DNA from: Mesobaculum littorinae
GTDB lineage: Bacteria > Pseudomonadota > Alphaproteobacteria > Rhodobacterales > Rhodobacteraceae
Assembly (NCBI RefSeq): GCF_004011175.1
Contig: NZ_RQXX01000001.1
Span: 248,001-312,000 of the forward strand
Direction: 5' to 3'
DNA: 64,000 bases
The position numbers and the translations under genes were made by a program. The notes under the pieces were generated by a model, which was given only the letters and a program-made list of their open reading frames with translations, had not been told where the DNA came from and searched no databases. Every line of letters begins with the position of its first letter. Within the stretch, counting starts at the first letter, position 1. Positions 18,682-28,949 of this stretch are shown piece after piece.

Positions 18682-20022
18682 ATGCGCCTGAGCCGCTATT
18701 TCCTGCCCGTTCTGAAAGAGACGCCCTCCGAAGCGCAGATCGTCAGCCACCGGCTGATGCTGCGGGCCGGCATGATCAAGCAGGCCAGCGCCGGCATCTA
18801 TTCGTGGTTGCCGCTGGGTTATCGCGTGCTGCGCCGGATCGAGCAGATCGTGCACGAAGAGCAGCAGCGCGCCGGGCACATCCCGCTTCTGATGCCGACG
18901 CTGCAATCGGCCGAGCTGTGGCAGGAATCGGGCCGCTACGATGCCTACGGCCCCGAGATGCTGCGCATCCGCGACCGCCACGACCGCGACATGCTTTACG
19001 GTCCCACGAACGAGGAGATGATCACCGACATCTTCCGCTCGAACGTGTCGAGCTACAAGAACCTGCCGCTGACGCTCTACCACATCCAGTGGAAGTTCCG
19101 CGACGAGGTGCGCCCCCGTTTCGGCGTGATGCGCGGGCGCGAGTTCCTGATGAAGGACGGCTACAACTTCGATCTCGACTACGAAAACGCGATGATCGCC
19201 TATGACCGCCACATGGTCAGCTACCTGCGCACCTACGAACGCATGGGGCTGAAGGCGATCCCGATGCGTGCCGACAGCGGCCCCATCGGCGGCGACGACA
19301 CGCATGAATTCCTCGTGCTCGCCGACACCGGCGAAAGCGAGGTGTTCTATGATTCCGCGATCACCGACCTGAGGCTCGGCGACCGGCTGGTGAACTACGA
19401 CGACCCGGCCGAGCTGCGCGCGATCTGCGAAGAGTGGACCACGCCCTACGCCCGCACGGACGAAACCCACGACGAAACGCTTTACGGCGAGATCCCCGAG
19501 GATCGCCGCCAGACCTCGCGCGGGATCGAGGTGGGGCAGATCTTCTATTTCGGCACCAAGTACTCCGAGGCGATGGGCGCCATGGTCACCACGCCCGACG
19601 GCGCCCGGGTGCCGGTGCACATGGGGTCGCACGGGATCGGCGTCAGCCGGCTTCTGGGCGCGATCATCGAGGCCAGCCACGACGACCGCGGCATCATCTG
19701 GCCCGAGGGCGTGACGCCGTTCCATGCCGGCATCGTCAACCTCAAGCAGGGGGACAGCGCCACCGATGCCGTCTGCACCGAGCTTTACGCGGGCCTCGCC
19801 GCGGCGGGCCTGTCGCCGCTTTACGACGACCGCGAAGAGCGGGCGGGCGCCAAGTTTGCGACGATGGACCTGATCGGCCTGCCGTGGCGGATCACCGCGG
19901 GACCGCGCGGCGTGGCGCAAGGCAAGGTCGAGCTGACCTCGCGCCGCACCGGCGAAAGCGAAGAGATGTCGCCCGCCGCCGCCATCGCCAAGGTCGTCGA
20001 GCTTTACAAGGGCATCGCGTGA
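18682..20022 (+). CDS. proS: prolyl-tRNA synthetase (short, editing-less type)
   Basis: A 446-residue class II aminoacyl-tRNA synthetase charging tRNA-Pro. Motif 1 region is [17 protein letters not shown], motif 2 is [21 protein letters not shown], and motif 3 is [20 protein letters not shown] is also present. The length shows that the editing insertion found in the roughly 570-residue bacterial type is missing, as in other alphaproteobacteria. The ATG is preceded by GGGGACC. Confidence 0.96.
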   Translation: MRLSRYFLPVLKETPSEAQIVSHRLMLRAGMIKQASAGIYSWLPLGYRVLRRIEQIVHEEQQRAGHIPLLMPTLQSAELWQESGRYDAYGPEMLRIRDRHDRDMLYGPTNEEMITDIFRSNVSSYKNLPLTLYHIQWKFRDEVRPRFGVMRGREFLMKDGYNFDLDYENAMIAYDRHMVSYLRTYERMGLKAIPMRADSGPIGGDDTHEFLVLADTGESEVFYDSAITDLRLGDRLVNYDDPAELRAICEEWTTPYARTDETHDETLYGEIPEDRRQTSRGIEVGQIFYFGTKYSEAMGAMVTTPDGARVPVHMGSHGIGVSRLLGAIIEASHDDRGIIWPEGVTPFHAGIVNLKQGDSATDAVCTELYAGLAAAGLSPLYDDREERAGAKFATMDLIGLPWRITAGPRGVAQGKVELTSRRTGESEEMSPAAAIAKVVELYKGIA

Positions 20023-20122
20023 CCGGAGGGGCGCAGGTGCTGCCGCGCCCGCGGTTGGCGCGTGGCCCGGCGGCCGACCTGCCCGGCAGCTTCGGCACGC
20101 CCCTCGCGACCGGCGGCCGGGC

Positions 20123-20758
20123 ATGAGCGATCCGGCCGCCATTCTGGCCTTCGGCGACAGCCTGACATGGGGCCATGCCCCCGAGGGCGGGCGTCATGCG
20201 CTGGCCGACCGCTGGCCCTCGGCCCTCGGGGCCGGGCTGCGCGCGGCGGGGCAGGAGGTGCGGATCCTGGCCGAGGGGCTGAATGGGCGCACGCTCATTC
20301 ACGACGATTGGTGCGGACCGGCCGACCGCAATGGCGCGCGGCTGCTGCCGACACTTCTGGCCACACACCAGCCGCTCGCGGCGGTGGTGATCCTTCTGGG
20401 CACGAACGACCTTGTGAACATGGCGGTTTCGGCCCGTCGCTGCGGGCAGGGGATGCGCGCACTGGGTCGGATCGTGCAGCGGTTCCCCTATGAGGCCGGG
20501 CAGGTGCCCAAGCTTGTCCTCGTCGCGCCGCCGATGGTCGAGGAGACGCCCGGCGGCGTCGTCACCGCCGCGATGGCGGACGAGGCGCAGGCGCTTGCCG
20601 CCCATTATGCCGCCGTGGCCAAGGAGCTGGGGGCCGGGTTCCTTGACGCGGGCCGGGTGGCGCGGGTGTCGCCGGTGGACGGCATCCACCTCGACCCCGC
20701 GGCGACGCGGGCCATCGGGGCGGGGCTGGTTCCCGCCCTGCGCCTTGCACTGGGCTGA
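20123..20758 (+). CDS. SGNH/GDSL hydrolase
   Basis: A 211-residue lipase/esterase of the SGNH fold. Block I is FGDSLTWG with Ser13. Block III is LLGTND and Block V is DGIHLDPAA, which carries the catalytic Asp and His. It resembles arylesterase/acyl-CoA thioesterase-like members. There is no signal peptide, so it is likely cytoplasmic. It starts 100 nt after proS on the same strand. Confidence 0.88.
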   Translation: MSDPAAILAFGDSLTWGHAPEGGRHALADRWPSALGAGLRAAGQEVRILAEGLNGRTLIHDDWCGPADRNGARLLPTLLATHQPLAAVVILLGTNDLVNMAVSARRCGQGMRALGRIVQRFPYEAGQVPKLVLVAPPMVEETPGGVVTAAMADEAQALAAHYAAVAKELGAGFLDAGRVARVSPVDGIHLDPAATRAIGAGLVPALRLALG

Positions 20759-20914
20759 GCGGCGCGGCGTCGGACCGGTCACGGCGCATCGCCGCCGAGG
20801 TTGCCCCAAGGTCACGTATCGCGGGAATCCGCGGGGCCCCGGTGGAACCCCAGCCCGCCGCGCCCTATCATCACCCCCAGGCGGCGTCAGACCGCATCGG
20901 GCAGAGGCTAGGTC

Positions 20915-21409
20915 ATGATCCGTACGCTTTCCTATGTGGGGGGCTTCGCCGGCGCGGTTGCGCTGTCGCAGTTTCCCGAGTTTTCGCAGCAATACCTGCA
21001 ACGGCTGTCGGGCGCGTTGAACGAGCTTCACGTCGTCGTGGAGAGCTTCGATACCACCGCCGCGGCGGCCGGGCTCGACCGCGATTCCGCGCTGGCCGAG
21101 CTTGGTGGCAATGCCGTCAGCGACGAGATGCGCGGCACCATGTCCCGCGCCATCACCCGCTATGACACCCTGCAGGAGGACTACGCGCACCTCGTGGGCG
21201 CGCAACCTCTCGAACGGTTGGTGAAGCCGTGGTATTTCTCGGACGGCGAGCTGATCGACGACACGCTCGAAGATTTCCGTCCCGCCATGCCCGTCACGGT
21301 AGAGGGCCTGATCTTTGCCGGCATCGGCTTTGTCGGGGGATGGATCATCATCGCCTTCGTGCTGAGCGGCCTGCGCCGGATCCTGTTCGGGCGCCGCGAC
21401 TACGCCTGA
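20915..21409 (+). CDS. DUF2937 membrane protein
   Basis: A 164-residue protein with an N-terminal hydrophobic segment (about 4-18) and a strong C-terminal transmembrane helix (VEGLIFAGIGFVGGWIIIAFVL). A periplasmic helical segment between them contains FDTTAAAAGLDRDSALAEL. It matches the DUF2937 pattern; function is unknown. AGAGG precedes the ATG. Its 3' end overlaps the convergent SAP-like gene by 10 nt. Confidence 0.75.
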   Translation: MIRTLSYVGGFAGAVALSQFPEFSQQYLQRLSGALNELHVVVESFDTTAAAAGLDRDSALAELGGNAVSDEMRGTMSRAITRYDTLQEDYAHLVGAQPLERLVKPWYFSDGELIDDTLEDFRPAMPVTVEGLIFAGIGFVGGWIIIAFVLSGLRRILFGRRDYA

Positions 21410-22044
21410 TCCTTCAGCGCCGAGACAAGCTCGGACTTGGTCATGTCCGACCGCCCCTCGATGTCACGGTCCTGCGCCAGCTCGTAGAGCGCGTCGCGGG
21501 TCATCGCCTCCAGCGCAGCGGCCGAGCCGAGGGCGCGCCCGTTTTCGTCGGTCGCATCCTCGATCGCCTTCAGTAGCGCGTCCTTCGACATGTCCGACCG
21601 GCCCTCGATCTTCAGCTCGCTCGCGCGGTCGTGAAGCATCTCAAGGGTGGGGCCGTCGTTGCGGATCTTGGCGGCCTTGTCGCGAATGTCCTTGGGCTGG
21701 TCGACGAACTGCATCTTTCCGCCGCGCTTGGTGGCTGTGGTGCGGTCGTATTCCTCTTCGGTCAGCAAGAGGCGGACGAGCTTGGGCAGGTAGCGTTCGC
21801 CGCTGTCGCCGCTTTCGCGGCCCGATTTGGTACCCCAGTCCTCTTCGGTCCACTGGTGCAGGTGAGTTTCATCCTGCGCCGGGCCGCTGTCATCGTATCC
21901 GCCGCCGCGGCGCTTGTATTCCTGAACCGCCATCTGCGCCTTGCGCGCCGACCACTGGCCCGGCTTTCCGCCCTTGCCGCCCTGGCGGATTTCGTCCTTT
22001 ACCTCGTCCCAAAGCTCGGGGTGGGTGCGGTCTGCGCTGGCCAT
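21400..22044 (-). CDS. DUF5872-like protein with two SAP/Rho-N-like repeats
   Basis: 214 residues. The N-terminal half (KGGKPGQWSARKAQMAVQEYKRRGGGY) resembles the DUF5872 domain. The C-terminal half has two similar helical units, KIEGRSDMSKDALLKAIED and DIEGRSDMTKSELVSALKD, like SAP/HeH nucleic-acid-binding motifs. A nucleic-acid-associated role is inferred, not shown. AAAGGAGAT precedes the ATG. It is divergent from lolC. Confidence 0.75.
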   Translation of the reverse strand: MASADRTHPELWDEVKDEIRQGGKGGKPGQWSARKAQMAVQEYKRRGGGYDDSGPAQDETHLHQWTEEDWGTKSGRESGDSGERYLPKLVRLLLTEEEYDRTTATKRGGKMQFVDQPKDIRDKAAKIRNDGPTLEMLHDRASELKIEGRSDMSKDALLKAIEDATDENGRALGSAAALEAMTRDALYELAQDRDIEGRSDMTKSELVSALKDQA

Positions 22045-22174
22045 GCGGGATCTCCTTTGGCACAGCAACGCGGAACCCCGCCAAGGGGTCCCGCGCGACA
22101 GCTCCTGCGGCTTGACCTCGCGGGCGCGGCACACCAAGGTCGCGCCTCATTCGACCAACCCCGGAAAGGCGCCC

Positions 22175-23464
22175 ATGTCCGGCCGAACCGCCCCGTTTTC
22201 CCGCTTTGAATGGATGATCGCCTGGCGCTACCTCAGGGCCAAGCGCGCCGAGGGCGGGGTCTCCGTCATGACGTGGATCAGCCTAGTGGGGATCACGCTG
22301 GCGGTCTTTGCGCTGATCGCGACGCTGGCCGTCCGCTCAGGCTTCCGCGACGAATTCGTCGACACGATCCTGGGCGCCAACGCGCATATCACGATCTACC
22401 AGGACGAATACGAAACCGAGACGGGCCAGACGTCCCGCGCGATCACCGATTACGCCGAGCGGGCCGAGCGCATCGCCGCCGTGCCGGGCGTCACCCGGGC
22501 CGCGCCGCTGATCCGGGCGCAGATCCTTGCCAACCTCGGCGGCGCCAACGCGGGGGTCGAGGTCTTCGGCATCGCGCCCGAGGACCTGGCCACCGTGCCC
22601 CGCATCGCGGAGCCCGAAGAGGCATGGGGCCACCTGGACAACTTCGGCGACCAGACCATCGCCATCGGGTCGGGCGTCGCGCGAGAGCTTGGCGCGGGCG
22701 TCGGCGACCGGCTGCGCCTGATTTCGCCCAACGGGGTCAAGACCGCCTTCGGCACGTCGCCGCGCACCTCGGTCTACGAGATTGGCTACATCTTCACCGC
22801 CGGGCGCTACGACATCGACCGCACGCGCGTCTACATGCCCTTCGCCGCGGCGCAGACCTTCTTCAACCGCGAAGGCGCGGCGGACGAGATCGAGGTGTTC
22901 GTCGAGGACCCCGAGGCGATCGAGCCGATGCTGATGGACCTTTACGCCGCGAGTGGCGAGGGCGCGCTGATCTGGACGTGGCGCGATGCCTCGGGCGCTT
23001 TCCTGCGCGCGCTCGATGTCGAGGACAACGTGATGTTCGTGATCCTGTCGATCCTCGTGCTGATCGCGGCGATGAACATCGTGTCGGGGCTGATCATGCT
23101 GGTCAAGAACAAGGGCCGCGACATCGGCATCCTGCGCACCATCGGTCTGACCGAGGGGTCGGTGCTGCGGATCTTCTTCATCTGCGGCGCGCTGACGGGC
23201 ACGCTGGGCACGCTTTTCGGGGTGATCTTGGGCTGTCTCTTCGCGATCTGGATCGATCCGATCTTCTCGGCGGTCAACTGGATCATGGGCGGCGGCGTCT
23301 GGGATCCGTCGATCCGCGGCATCTACGCGCTTCCGGCCAAGCTGGAATGGCCCGACGTGATGTCGGCCGTGGTGCTGTCGCTGGGGCTGTCCTTCGTGGT
23401 CACCATCTTTCCCGCCCGCCGCGCGGCGCGCATGAACCCGGTCGAGGCGCTGCGCTATGAATGA
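22175..23464 (+). CDS. lolC: lipoprotein-releasing ABC transporter permease
   Basis: A 429-residue LolC/E-family inner-membrane permease that, with LolD, extracts outer-membrane lipoproteins for LolA. One transmembrane helix lies at about 32-53, then a large periplasmic domain (about 55-275), then three helices, with IPARR-type coupling residues [18 protein letters not shown] at the C terminus. The start MSGRTAPF is preceded by GGAAAGG. One permease plus lolD is the alphaproteobacterial arrangement, where it acts as a homodimer. Confidence 0.93.
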   Translation: MSGRTAPFSRFEWMIAWRYLRAKRAEGGVSVMTWISLVGITLAVFALIATLAVRSGFRDEFVDTILGANAHITIYQDEYETETGQTSRAITDYAERAERIAAVPGVTRAAPLIRAQILANLGGANAGVEVFGIAPEDLATVPRIAEPEEAWGHLDNFGDQTIAIGSGVARELGAGVGDRLRLISPNGVKTAFGTSPRTSVYEIGYIFTAGRYDIDRTRVYMPFAAAQTFFNREGAADEIEVFVEDPEAIEPMLMDLYAASGEGALIWTWRDASGAFLRALDVEDNVMFVILSILVLIAAMNIVSGLIMLVKNKGRDIGILRTIGLTEGSVLRIFFICGALTGTLGTLFGVILGCLFAIWIDPIFSAVNWIMGGGVWDPSIRGIYALPAKLEWPDVMSAVVLSLGLSFVVTIFPARRAARMNPVEALRYE

Positions 23465-23495
23465 CGCCGCCCCGCAAACGCCCACGGAGCCCGCC

Positions 23496-24173
23496 ATGAC
23501 CTCGCCCGCGCTGTCCCTCACCTCGATCGAGAAGATCTACAACCGGGGTCTGCCGTCCGAGATCGCAGTGCTGCGCGGGGCCGATCTGGCCGTCGCCCCG
23601 GGCGAGGTCGTGGCGCTGGTCGCCCCCTCGGGCGCGGGCAAGTCGACGCTTCTACATATCGCGGGGCTGCTCGATACCCCCGACAGCGGGCAGGTGCAGC
23701 TGGGCGGAGAAGAGATGTCGGGTCTGGGCGACCGCCGCCGCACGCGCGCGCGCCGGTCGGACGTGGGCTTCATCTACCAGTTTCATCACCTCCTGCCCGA
23801 GTTCACGGCGATCGAGAACGTGATCCTGCCGCAGCTCGCCAACGGCGTCTCCGCCGACGCGGCGGCGCGGAGGGCGCAGGGGCTGCTCGACAGTGTTGGC
23901 ATCGGTCCGCGGTCGGGGCACCGCCCCTCGGCGATGTCGGGGGGCGAGCAGCAGCGCGTCGCCTTCTGCCGTGCGCTGGCCAACGCGCCGCGCCTTTTGC
24001 TGGCGGACGAACCCACCGGCAACCTCGACCCCGGGACCTCCGACACCGTCTTTGCCGCGCTGATGCATCTGGTGCGCGACACCGGGCTCGCCGCGGTGAT
24101 CGCGACCCACAACCTGGAGCTTGCCGCCCGGATGGACCGCATGGTGCGGCTGGAGGACGGGCGCCTCGTCTAG
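23496..24173 (+). CDS. lolD: lipoprotein-releasing ABC transporter ATPase
   Basis: A 225-residue ATPase partner of LolC. The Walker A is APSGAGKST, where the first Gly is Ala. The Q-loop is [10 protein letters not shown], the signature [15 protein letters not shown], Walker [10 protein letters not shown] and the H-loop ATHN. The start at MTSPALSL is preferred because GGAG lies 6 nt before it. An ATG at 23457 overlapping lolC by 8 nt would add 13 residues with no ribosome binding site at proper spacing. Confidence 0.93.
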   Translation: MTSPALSLTSIEKIYNRGLPSEIAVLRGADLAVAPGEVVALVAPSGAGKSTLLHIAGLLDTPDSGQVQLGGEEMSGLGDRRRTRARRSDVGFIYQFHHLLPEFTAIENVILPQLANGVSADAAARRAQGLLDSVGIGPRSGHRPSAMSGGEQQRVAFCRALANAPRLLLADEPTGNLDPGTSDTVFAALMHLVRDTGLAAVIATHNLELAARMDRMVRLEDGRLV

Positions 24174-24206
24174 TTCGCCGAACCGGGGTGCTCCATTCGG
24201 GATGTT

Positions 24207-24235
24207 TCACGCGAGAAACGTATTGTTTCGCGTGA
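24207..24235. promoter_or_regulatory. inverted repeat between lolD and RTX gene
   Basis: TCACGCGAgAAAC and GTTTCGCGTGA pair with one bulged G around a 5-nt loop, followed by TTGTT. It could be the lolD terminator or an operator for the RTX gene. A second small palindrome (ATACC-C-GGTAT) is at 24256-24266. Confidence 0.4.
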
Positions 24236-24302
24236 TTGTTCTGGACCGGGACCGGATACCCGGTATGCCTCATTCATGACACAATTGGGGTGAGGTCCGG
24301 AA

Positions 24303-25487
24303 ATGCTCTCTTTGATGATCCTGGGCGGCGCGGCGCTGTCTTACGGTCTTTATGAAATCATCCACGACGATGGCGACGACAGCGACTCGGATGATGTCGA
24401 GCGGATCGACGGGACCGACGAGGCCGACATCCTGGATGGCACAACGGGCCGTGACCTGATCCAGGGGCTGGACGGCGACGACAGCGTGACCGGCCTGGGC
24501 GGCGGCGACACCATCACCGGCGGCGCGGGGGCCGACACCATCTCGGCGGGGACGGGGCAGGACGTGATCACGGGCGGAACCGGGGACGACGACATCCTGG
24601 GCGGCCGTGGGGCCGACAGCATCGATGGCGAGGCCGGCGCCGACCGGTTGCGCGGCGGCCAGGGCGGCGACGCGATCTCGGGCGGGGGCGGCAGCGACAC
24701 GATGCTGGGCAATGCCGGGGATGATGTGCTGTCGGGCGACGACGGCGCGGACTCGCTTTCGGGCGGCACGGGCGACGACACGCTGGCGGGCGGCACCGGG
24801 GCGGACGTGCTGGCCGGCGGCGGCGGGGCGGACAGCCTCGACGGCGGCGCCGACCGCGACATCCTGATGGGCGAGGCCGGACCGGACCGCCTCTTCGGTG
24901 GCGCGGGCAGCGACGCGCTGATGGGCGGCGGCGGAAACGATACGCTGGTCGGTGGCGACGACGGCGCCCAGGACGCCCTGGCCGGTGGCGACGGAGACGA
25001 CACCCTGCAGCTGTTTTCGGGCGATCTGGGCGCCGGGCAGGGCGGCGCCGACAGTTTCGTCGTGGTCGACGCGGGCGATTCGGACGCCGACGCGGACCCG
25101 GCCCCCGAAGACAGCCGCATCCTGATTTCGGATTTCGACGAGAGCGAGGACGTGCTGGTCATTACCGACCCCGGCGCCGCCGGCCTGCCGGATGCCGAGG
25201 GCTACGAGGCGTTGCAGACCGTGACCCCGGACGGGGTCGAACTTCAGCTGCGCGACGGCACGACGATCCTTCTGGCCGGCCTGACGGCGCCGATCTCGTC
25301 GGACGCCATCGTCGTCACGCAGATCGACGACGGGTCGGACGACACCGATACCGACAGCGACACCGGCACGGGCGAGACCGGGACTGACGATCCCGAGGGG
25401 GAAACGGGCGCGGACCCCGCCGGGACCCCGGATGGCGGAGCGCCGGACTCCGACGGTGACGACGACCGGACGGGCGAAGCGGCCTGA
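24303..25487 (+). CDS. RTX calcium-binding repeat protein
   Basis: 394 residues. A short hydrophobic N terminus (about 1-19) is followed by an Asp-rich stretch. About 20 degenerate GGxGxDxLx nonapeptides (about 45-235) form a calcium-binding beta-roll. After these come a beta-rich segment (about 255-335) and an acidic Asp/Thr/Gly tail. RTX proteins are normally exported by type I secretion via a C-terminal signal. No secretion genes are near and no enzymatic domain is seen. The tail is atypically acidic and disordered. Confidence 0.85.
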   Translation: MLSLMILGGAALSYGLYEIIHDDGDDSDSDDVERIDGTDEADILDGTTGRDLIQGLDGDDSVTGLGGGDTITGGAGADTISAGTGQDVITGGTGDDDILGGRGADSIDGEAGADRLRGGQGGDAISGGGGSDTMLGNAGDDVLSGDDGADSLSGGTGDDTLAGGTGADVLAGGGGADSLDGGADRDILMGEAGPDRLFGGAGSDALMGGGGNDTLVGGDDGAQDALAGGDGDDTLQLFSGDLGAGQGGADSFVVVDAGDSDADADPAPEDSRILISDFDESEDVLVITDPGAAGLPDAEGYEALQTVTPDGVELQLRDGTTILLAGLTAPISSDAIVVTQIDDGSDDTDTDSDTGTGETGTDDPEGETGADPAGTPDGGAPDSDGDDDRTGEAA

Positions 25488-25492
25488 GCGTC

Positions 25493-25516
25493 GCGGGCCC
25501 CGGATCGGGGGTCCGC
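25493..25516. terminator. hairpin between RTX gene and ptsP
   Basis: GCGGGCCCC pairs with GGGGTCCGC (one G-U) around a 6-nt loop, just after the RTX stop and between convergent genes. No T-run is seen. Confidence 0.4.
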
Positions 25517-25684
25517 GGAACCTGCGCCCCCGGGATCCACTCAGGACGATCCCGTTGTCCCGTGGCCCGTAACGTCCACCCGCGGGCCCTGGCCAACCGC
25601 CGCGGCAGCCACCCCGATCCGCGGCGGGCGCCGCTCTGCCGCAGGGCGCCGCAGGCAGGCCGGTGCGACCTGCCGAACGCGCAC

Positions 25685-27937
25685 TCAGATCGCCCAGCCC
25701 TCGGCGGCAAGGTAGGCGCGCACGGCGGGGCGGACGGTCTGCGCGCCCTCGGCCCGCGCCTCGTCGATGATCTCGCGGACCTTGCCCAGATCGACGCGGC
25801 GCAGCAGGTGCTTCACCGGCCCGATCGAGGCCGGGCGCATCGACAATGTCCGCAGGCCCATGGCCGCAAAGCACATCGCCTCGATCGGGCGGCCCGCGTC
25901 CTCTCCGCAGAAGCTGACCGGCGTTTTCGTCGCGTCGCAACGGCGCACTATCTGTTCGAGGAAGGTCAGGAAGCTGACGTTCAGCGTGTCGTAACGCTTG
26001 CGCACCCGCTCGTTTTCGCGATCGGCGGCAAAGAAAAACTGTTTCAGGTCGTTGCCGCCGATCGAGATGAAATCGGCCTCTTCGAAGAACTGTCGCGGCG
26101 CAAAGGCCAGGCTGGGGGTTTCCAGCATCGCTCCGATCTCGAGCGAGGAGGGCAGGACATGGCCCAGCCGCCGCTCGCGCTCGATCTCCTGCAATAGCCG
26201 GTCGCGGGCGTCGCGGAATTCCTCGAACTGGGCGACGAAGGGGAACATGACGTTGAGCGGCCCGCCATCGGCGGCACGGATCAGCGCCTGAAGCTGCATC
26301 CGCATCACCCCGGGCTTGTCCAGCCCCACCCGGATCGCGCGCCAGCCAAGCGCGGGATTGGGTTCGTCGTCGCGCTTCATGTAGGGCAGGACCTTGTCCG
26401 ACCCGATGTCGAGCGTGCGAAAGATCACCCGCCGTCCCGACGCGGCCTTGATCACCCGCTGGTACAGCGCGGCCAGCTCGCCCCGGCGCGGCACCTTGTT
26501 GCGGGTCAGGAACTGAAGCTCGGTGCGGAAAAGGCCCACCCCCTCGGCGCCCGACCCCTGAAGCGACGGCAGGTCGGCCATCAGGCCCGCGTTCATCATC
26601 AGCGCGATGGTGGTGCCGCAAAGCGTGGTGGCGGGCTGGTCGCGCAGGTCGGCATAGCGTTCCTGGGCCTTGGCCTGCATCGCGATCTTGTCGCGGAACG
26701 CGGCGGCGATGCTGTCCTCGGGCCGCAGGTGGACGACGCCCTGTTCACCGTCGATCAGGATCGGGTCGCCGGTCAGCGCCTCGGTGGCGGCGCCCTCGCA
26801 ATGCACGACGAGGGGGATCGCCAGCGCGCGCGCGACGATGGCGGCATGGCTGCCGACCGACCCCTGTTCCAGCACCACGCCGCGCAGCGAGCGGCCATAA
26901 TCCAAAAGCTCGCCCGGACCGATGTTGCGGGCGATCAGGATCGGGTTTCGCGGCATCTCGGACCCGGTTTCGCGGCCCTGTCCGGTCAGGATCCGCAAAA
27001 GGCGGTTCGACAGGTCGTCGAGATCGTGCAGGCGTTCGCGCAGATAGGGGTCGGGCACCGACTGCATCCGGGCGCGCGCCAGCGATTGCTGTTTCTCCAC
27101 CGCCGCCTCGGCCGACAGGCCGCGGCCGATGTCCTCTTCCATCTTGCGGATCCAGCTGCGCGAGTTGGCGAACATCCGGTAGGCTTCCAGCACGCCGCGC
27201 TCCTCGGCGTCGGTCAGGTCCGAGTTCGACAGAAGCTGGTTGACCGACACCCGCAGCGCCTCGACCCCCTCGGTCAGGCGGCGGGTTTCGCTTTCGGGGT
27301 CCTCGGCGATGGGGTTGGTCACCACGACGCGGGGGTCGTGCAGCCAGACCTGACCCTCGGCTGTGCCCTCCTGCGCGACGGTGCCGCGGAACATCACCGG
27401 GTGTTGATGCCGCGCGCCCATCGCCGCGCCTTCCCCGACGAAGGCGCCAAGCTCGGTCATCTCGGCCAGCACCATGGCGACGACCTCGAGCGCGTAGACC
27501 TCGTCCTCGGAATAGTGGCGTTCGTCCTTGGACTGCACCACCAGCACGCCCAGCTTTTCGCCCAGCCGCTGGATCGGCACGCCCAGAAGCGAGGTGTAGA
27601 TCTCTTCCCCCGTCTCGGGCATGTAGCGAAACCCGCGCTCGGCCGGGGCGTTCGCGGCGTTGATCGGTCGGCCGATCTTGGCGATCCGGCCGACGAGGCC
27701 CTCACCGATGCGCATCCGCGTCTGGTGTACGGCCTCGGCATTCAGGCCCTCGGTCGCGCACAACTCTAGCGTGCCCTGGTCGCGGAAAAGGTAGATCGAG
27801 CAGACCTCGGTCTGCATCGAGTCCGCGATCAGGTGCGTGATCCGGTCCAGCCGCTCCTGACCGGCCGAATCCTCGGCAAGAGTGTCCCGCAACCGCCCCA
27901 GAAGTTTGCGGCTTTCGCTGTCCGTCTTTTCGACCAT
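25685..27937 (-). CDS. ptsP: phosphoenolpyruvate-protein phosphotransferase, nitrogen PTS (EI-Ntr)
   Basis: A 750-residue first component of the nitrogen PTS, passing phosphate from PEP to NPr. A GAF sensor domain (about 1-170) precedes the EI core. The phospho-accepting His is H364 in GSVGSHAAIVAR. The PEP-binding barrel has EGVGLFRTELQFL, FRTLDIGSDK and CGEDAGRP. It is usually a regulator of metabolism and K+ homeostasis rather than sugar uptake. It is a single gene here; NPr and EIIA-Ntr genes are not in view. Confidence 0.95.
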   Translation of the reverse strand: MVEKTDSESRKLLGRLRDTLAEDSAGQERLDRITHLIADSMQTEVCSIYLFRDQGTLELCATEGLNAEAVHQTRMRIGEGLVGRIAKIGRPINAANAPAERGFRYMPETGEEIYTSLLGVPIQRLGEKLGVLVVQSKDERHYSEDEVYALEVVAMVLAEMTELGAFVGEGAAMGARHQHPVMFRGTVAQEGTAEGQVWLHDPRVVVTNPIAEDPESETRRLTEGVEALRVSVNQLLSNSDLTDAEERGVLEAYRMFANSRSWIRKMEEDIGRGLSAEAAVEKQQSLARARMQSVPDPYLRERLHDLDDLSNRLLRILTGQGRETGSEMPRNPILIARNIGPGELLDYGRSLRGVVLEQGSVGSHAAIVARALAIPLVVHCEGAATEALTGDPILIDGEQGVVHLRPEDSIAAAFRDKIAMQAKAQERYADLRDQPATTLCGTTIALMMNAGLMADLPSLQGSGAEGVGLFRTELQFLTRNKVPRRGELAALYQRVIKAASGRRVIFRTLDIGSDKVLPYMKRDDEPNPALGWRAIRVGLDKPGVMRMQLQALIRAADGGPLNVMFPFVAQFEEFRDARDRLLQEIERERRLGHVLPSSLEIGAMLETPSLAFAPRQFFEEADFISIGGNDLKQFFFAADRENERVRKRYDTLNVSFLTFLEQIVRRCDATKTPVSFCGEDAGRPIEAMCFAAMGLRTLSMRPASIGPVKHLLRRVDLGKVREIIDEARAEGAQTVRPAVRAYLAAEGWAI

Positions 27938-28110
27938 GCCCGCCCCGCGTTCTTGGCCAGCGCCGTGCCAGCCCTTTCTTTTAGAGCACAGCTGAGGCGT
28001 GAAGGGAAAGACGCGATGGTGTCGCGCCGTGAAAGGATCGTGGCGATCCTGCCCTTCAAACCGGCTGCGATCCGCCTAAGTTGTATCTTTCCGAGGACGG
28101 AGGATGCGAC

Positions 28111-28380
28111 ATGGCAGGTGGCTGGACCCGCGACGGCGCGGTGAGCGAGCAGATCGAGGCGTCGATCGATGACGAACTGAAACGGATGCAGGCGGCGCGC
28201 CGCCCCGTCGGCGAAAGCCTGACGCATTGTGCCGAATGCGACGAGCCGATCCCCGAACGCCGCCGCGCCGCGATCCCGGGCGTGAAGCTGTGCATCGACT
28301 GCCAGTCCGAACGCGACGGCGTCCGCGCGCAGCGGGGTGGGATCAACCGCCGCGGTTCGAAGGACAGCCAGCTGAAATAG
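28111..28380 (+). CDS. DksA/TraR-type zinc-finger protein
   Basis: 89 residues. The C4 zinc finger is CAECDEPIPERRRAAIPGVKLCIDC, the DksA/TraR C-terminal signature, preceded by a short helix. It lacks the long coiled coil with the acidic tip of DksA, so it resembles the short TraR/YbiI class that may bind the RNA polymerase secondary channel. GGAGG is 7 nt before the ATG. It is divergent from ptsP. Confidence 0.85.
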   Translation: MAGGWTRDGAVSEQIEASIDDELKRMQAARRPVGESLTHCAECDEPIPERRRAAIPGVKLCIDCQSERDGVRAQRGGINRRGSKDSQLK

Positions 28381-28557
28381 GTGGGCGGGGTGCGGGGCCC
28401 GGCGGTCATCGCACGGCAGCGTGTTGCGTAGCGACAGCGGTTCGCGCCCGTGCCCTTGGCTTGCCTGACCCGTGATGCCCTGCAGGGCATAGAGCGCGGC
28501 GAGGATCGCCAGTGTTCCAACATACCGACGCCCGTCAGGGACCAGGCGCCGAAATCC

Positions 28558-28896
28558 TTAAATGCTTTCTTTCAGGGGATAGAACAGCACAGCCCTCACG
28601 AGCGGCCGGAGGTCGCTGCCCAGCCTGCCGACGAGCACCATGAAAAGCATGAAGACCGACCATTGAACGCCGAAGACGGTGTGCGGCTGGTAGGTGATCG
28701 AACCGGCAAGCCAAAGCGCCCCGGCCACAGCGCAGCCGAACGCCGAGACCGGGACGGACAGCCGCGTCACCCGTGCGGTGTCCACGCCGACCGAGGCGGC
28801 GGTCCCGGCATCGTCGCAGATCGCCTCGCCTAGTCGCCCCACCCGATCCCGCAGCAGCCCATAGGCAAGCCACATCGCGCCGTCGATGGCGTTCAT
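28558..28896 (-). pseudogene. C-terminal remnant of LivM-type ABC permease
   Basis: An open segment reading LLRDRVGRLGEAICDD, then ASVGVDTARV, PVSAFGCAVAGALW and FGVQWSVFMLFMVLVG. This is the C-terminal pattern of branched-chain amino-acid permease LivM (EAA-like loop and last helices). The N-terminal half and a normal start are missing. It sits in a different frame directly after a LivH remnant, so it is a relic of a deleted operon. Confidence 0.7.
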
Positions 28897-28949
28897 CGCT
28901 ACCAGCGACTGCCCGGTTTCGCCCTGGATCTACGGGTCGCCCATCACCG

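Noticed and set aside
20019-20126. 35-codon frame starting GTG inside the proS stop and ending at the SGNH start
   Set aside because: Overlaps look operon-like, but the peptide is low-complexity and has no ribosome binding site.
18637-20142. Antisense frame over proS
   Set aside because: No ribosome binding site or motif; proS is unambiguous on the other strand.
24430-25010. Regular repeats as a CRISPR array
   Set aside because: Units are in-frame RTX nonapeptide codons with no spacers of uniform length and no cas genes.
24270-26621. 783-codon antisense frame over the RTX gene and ptsP
   Set aside because: Spans two convergent real genes; its periodic residues are the complement of RTX repeats.
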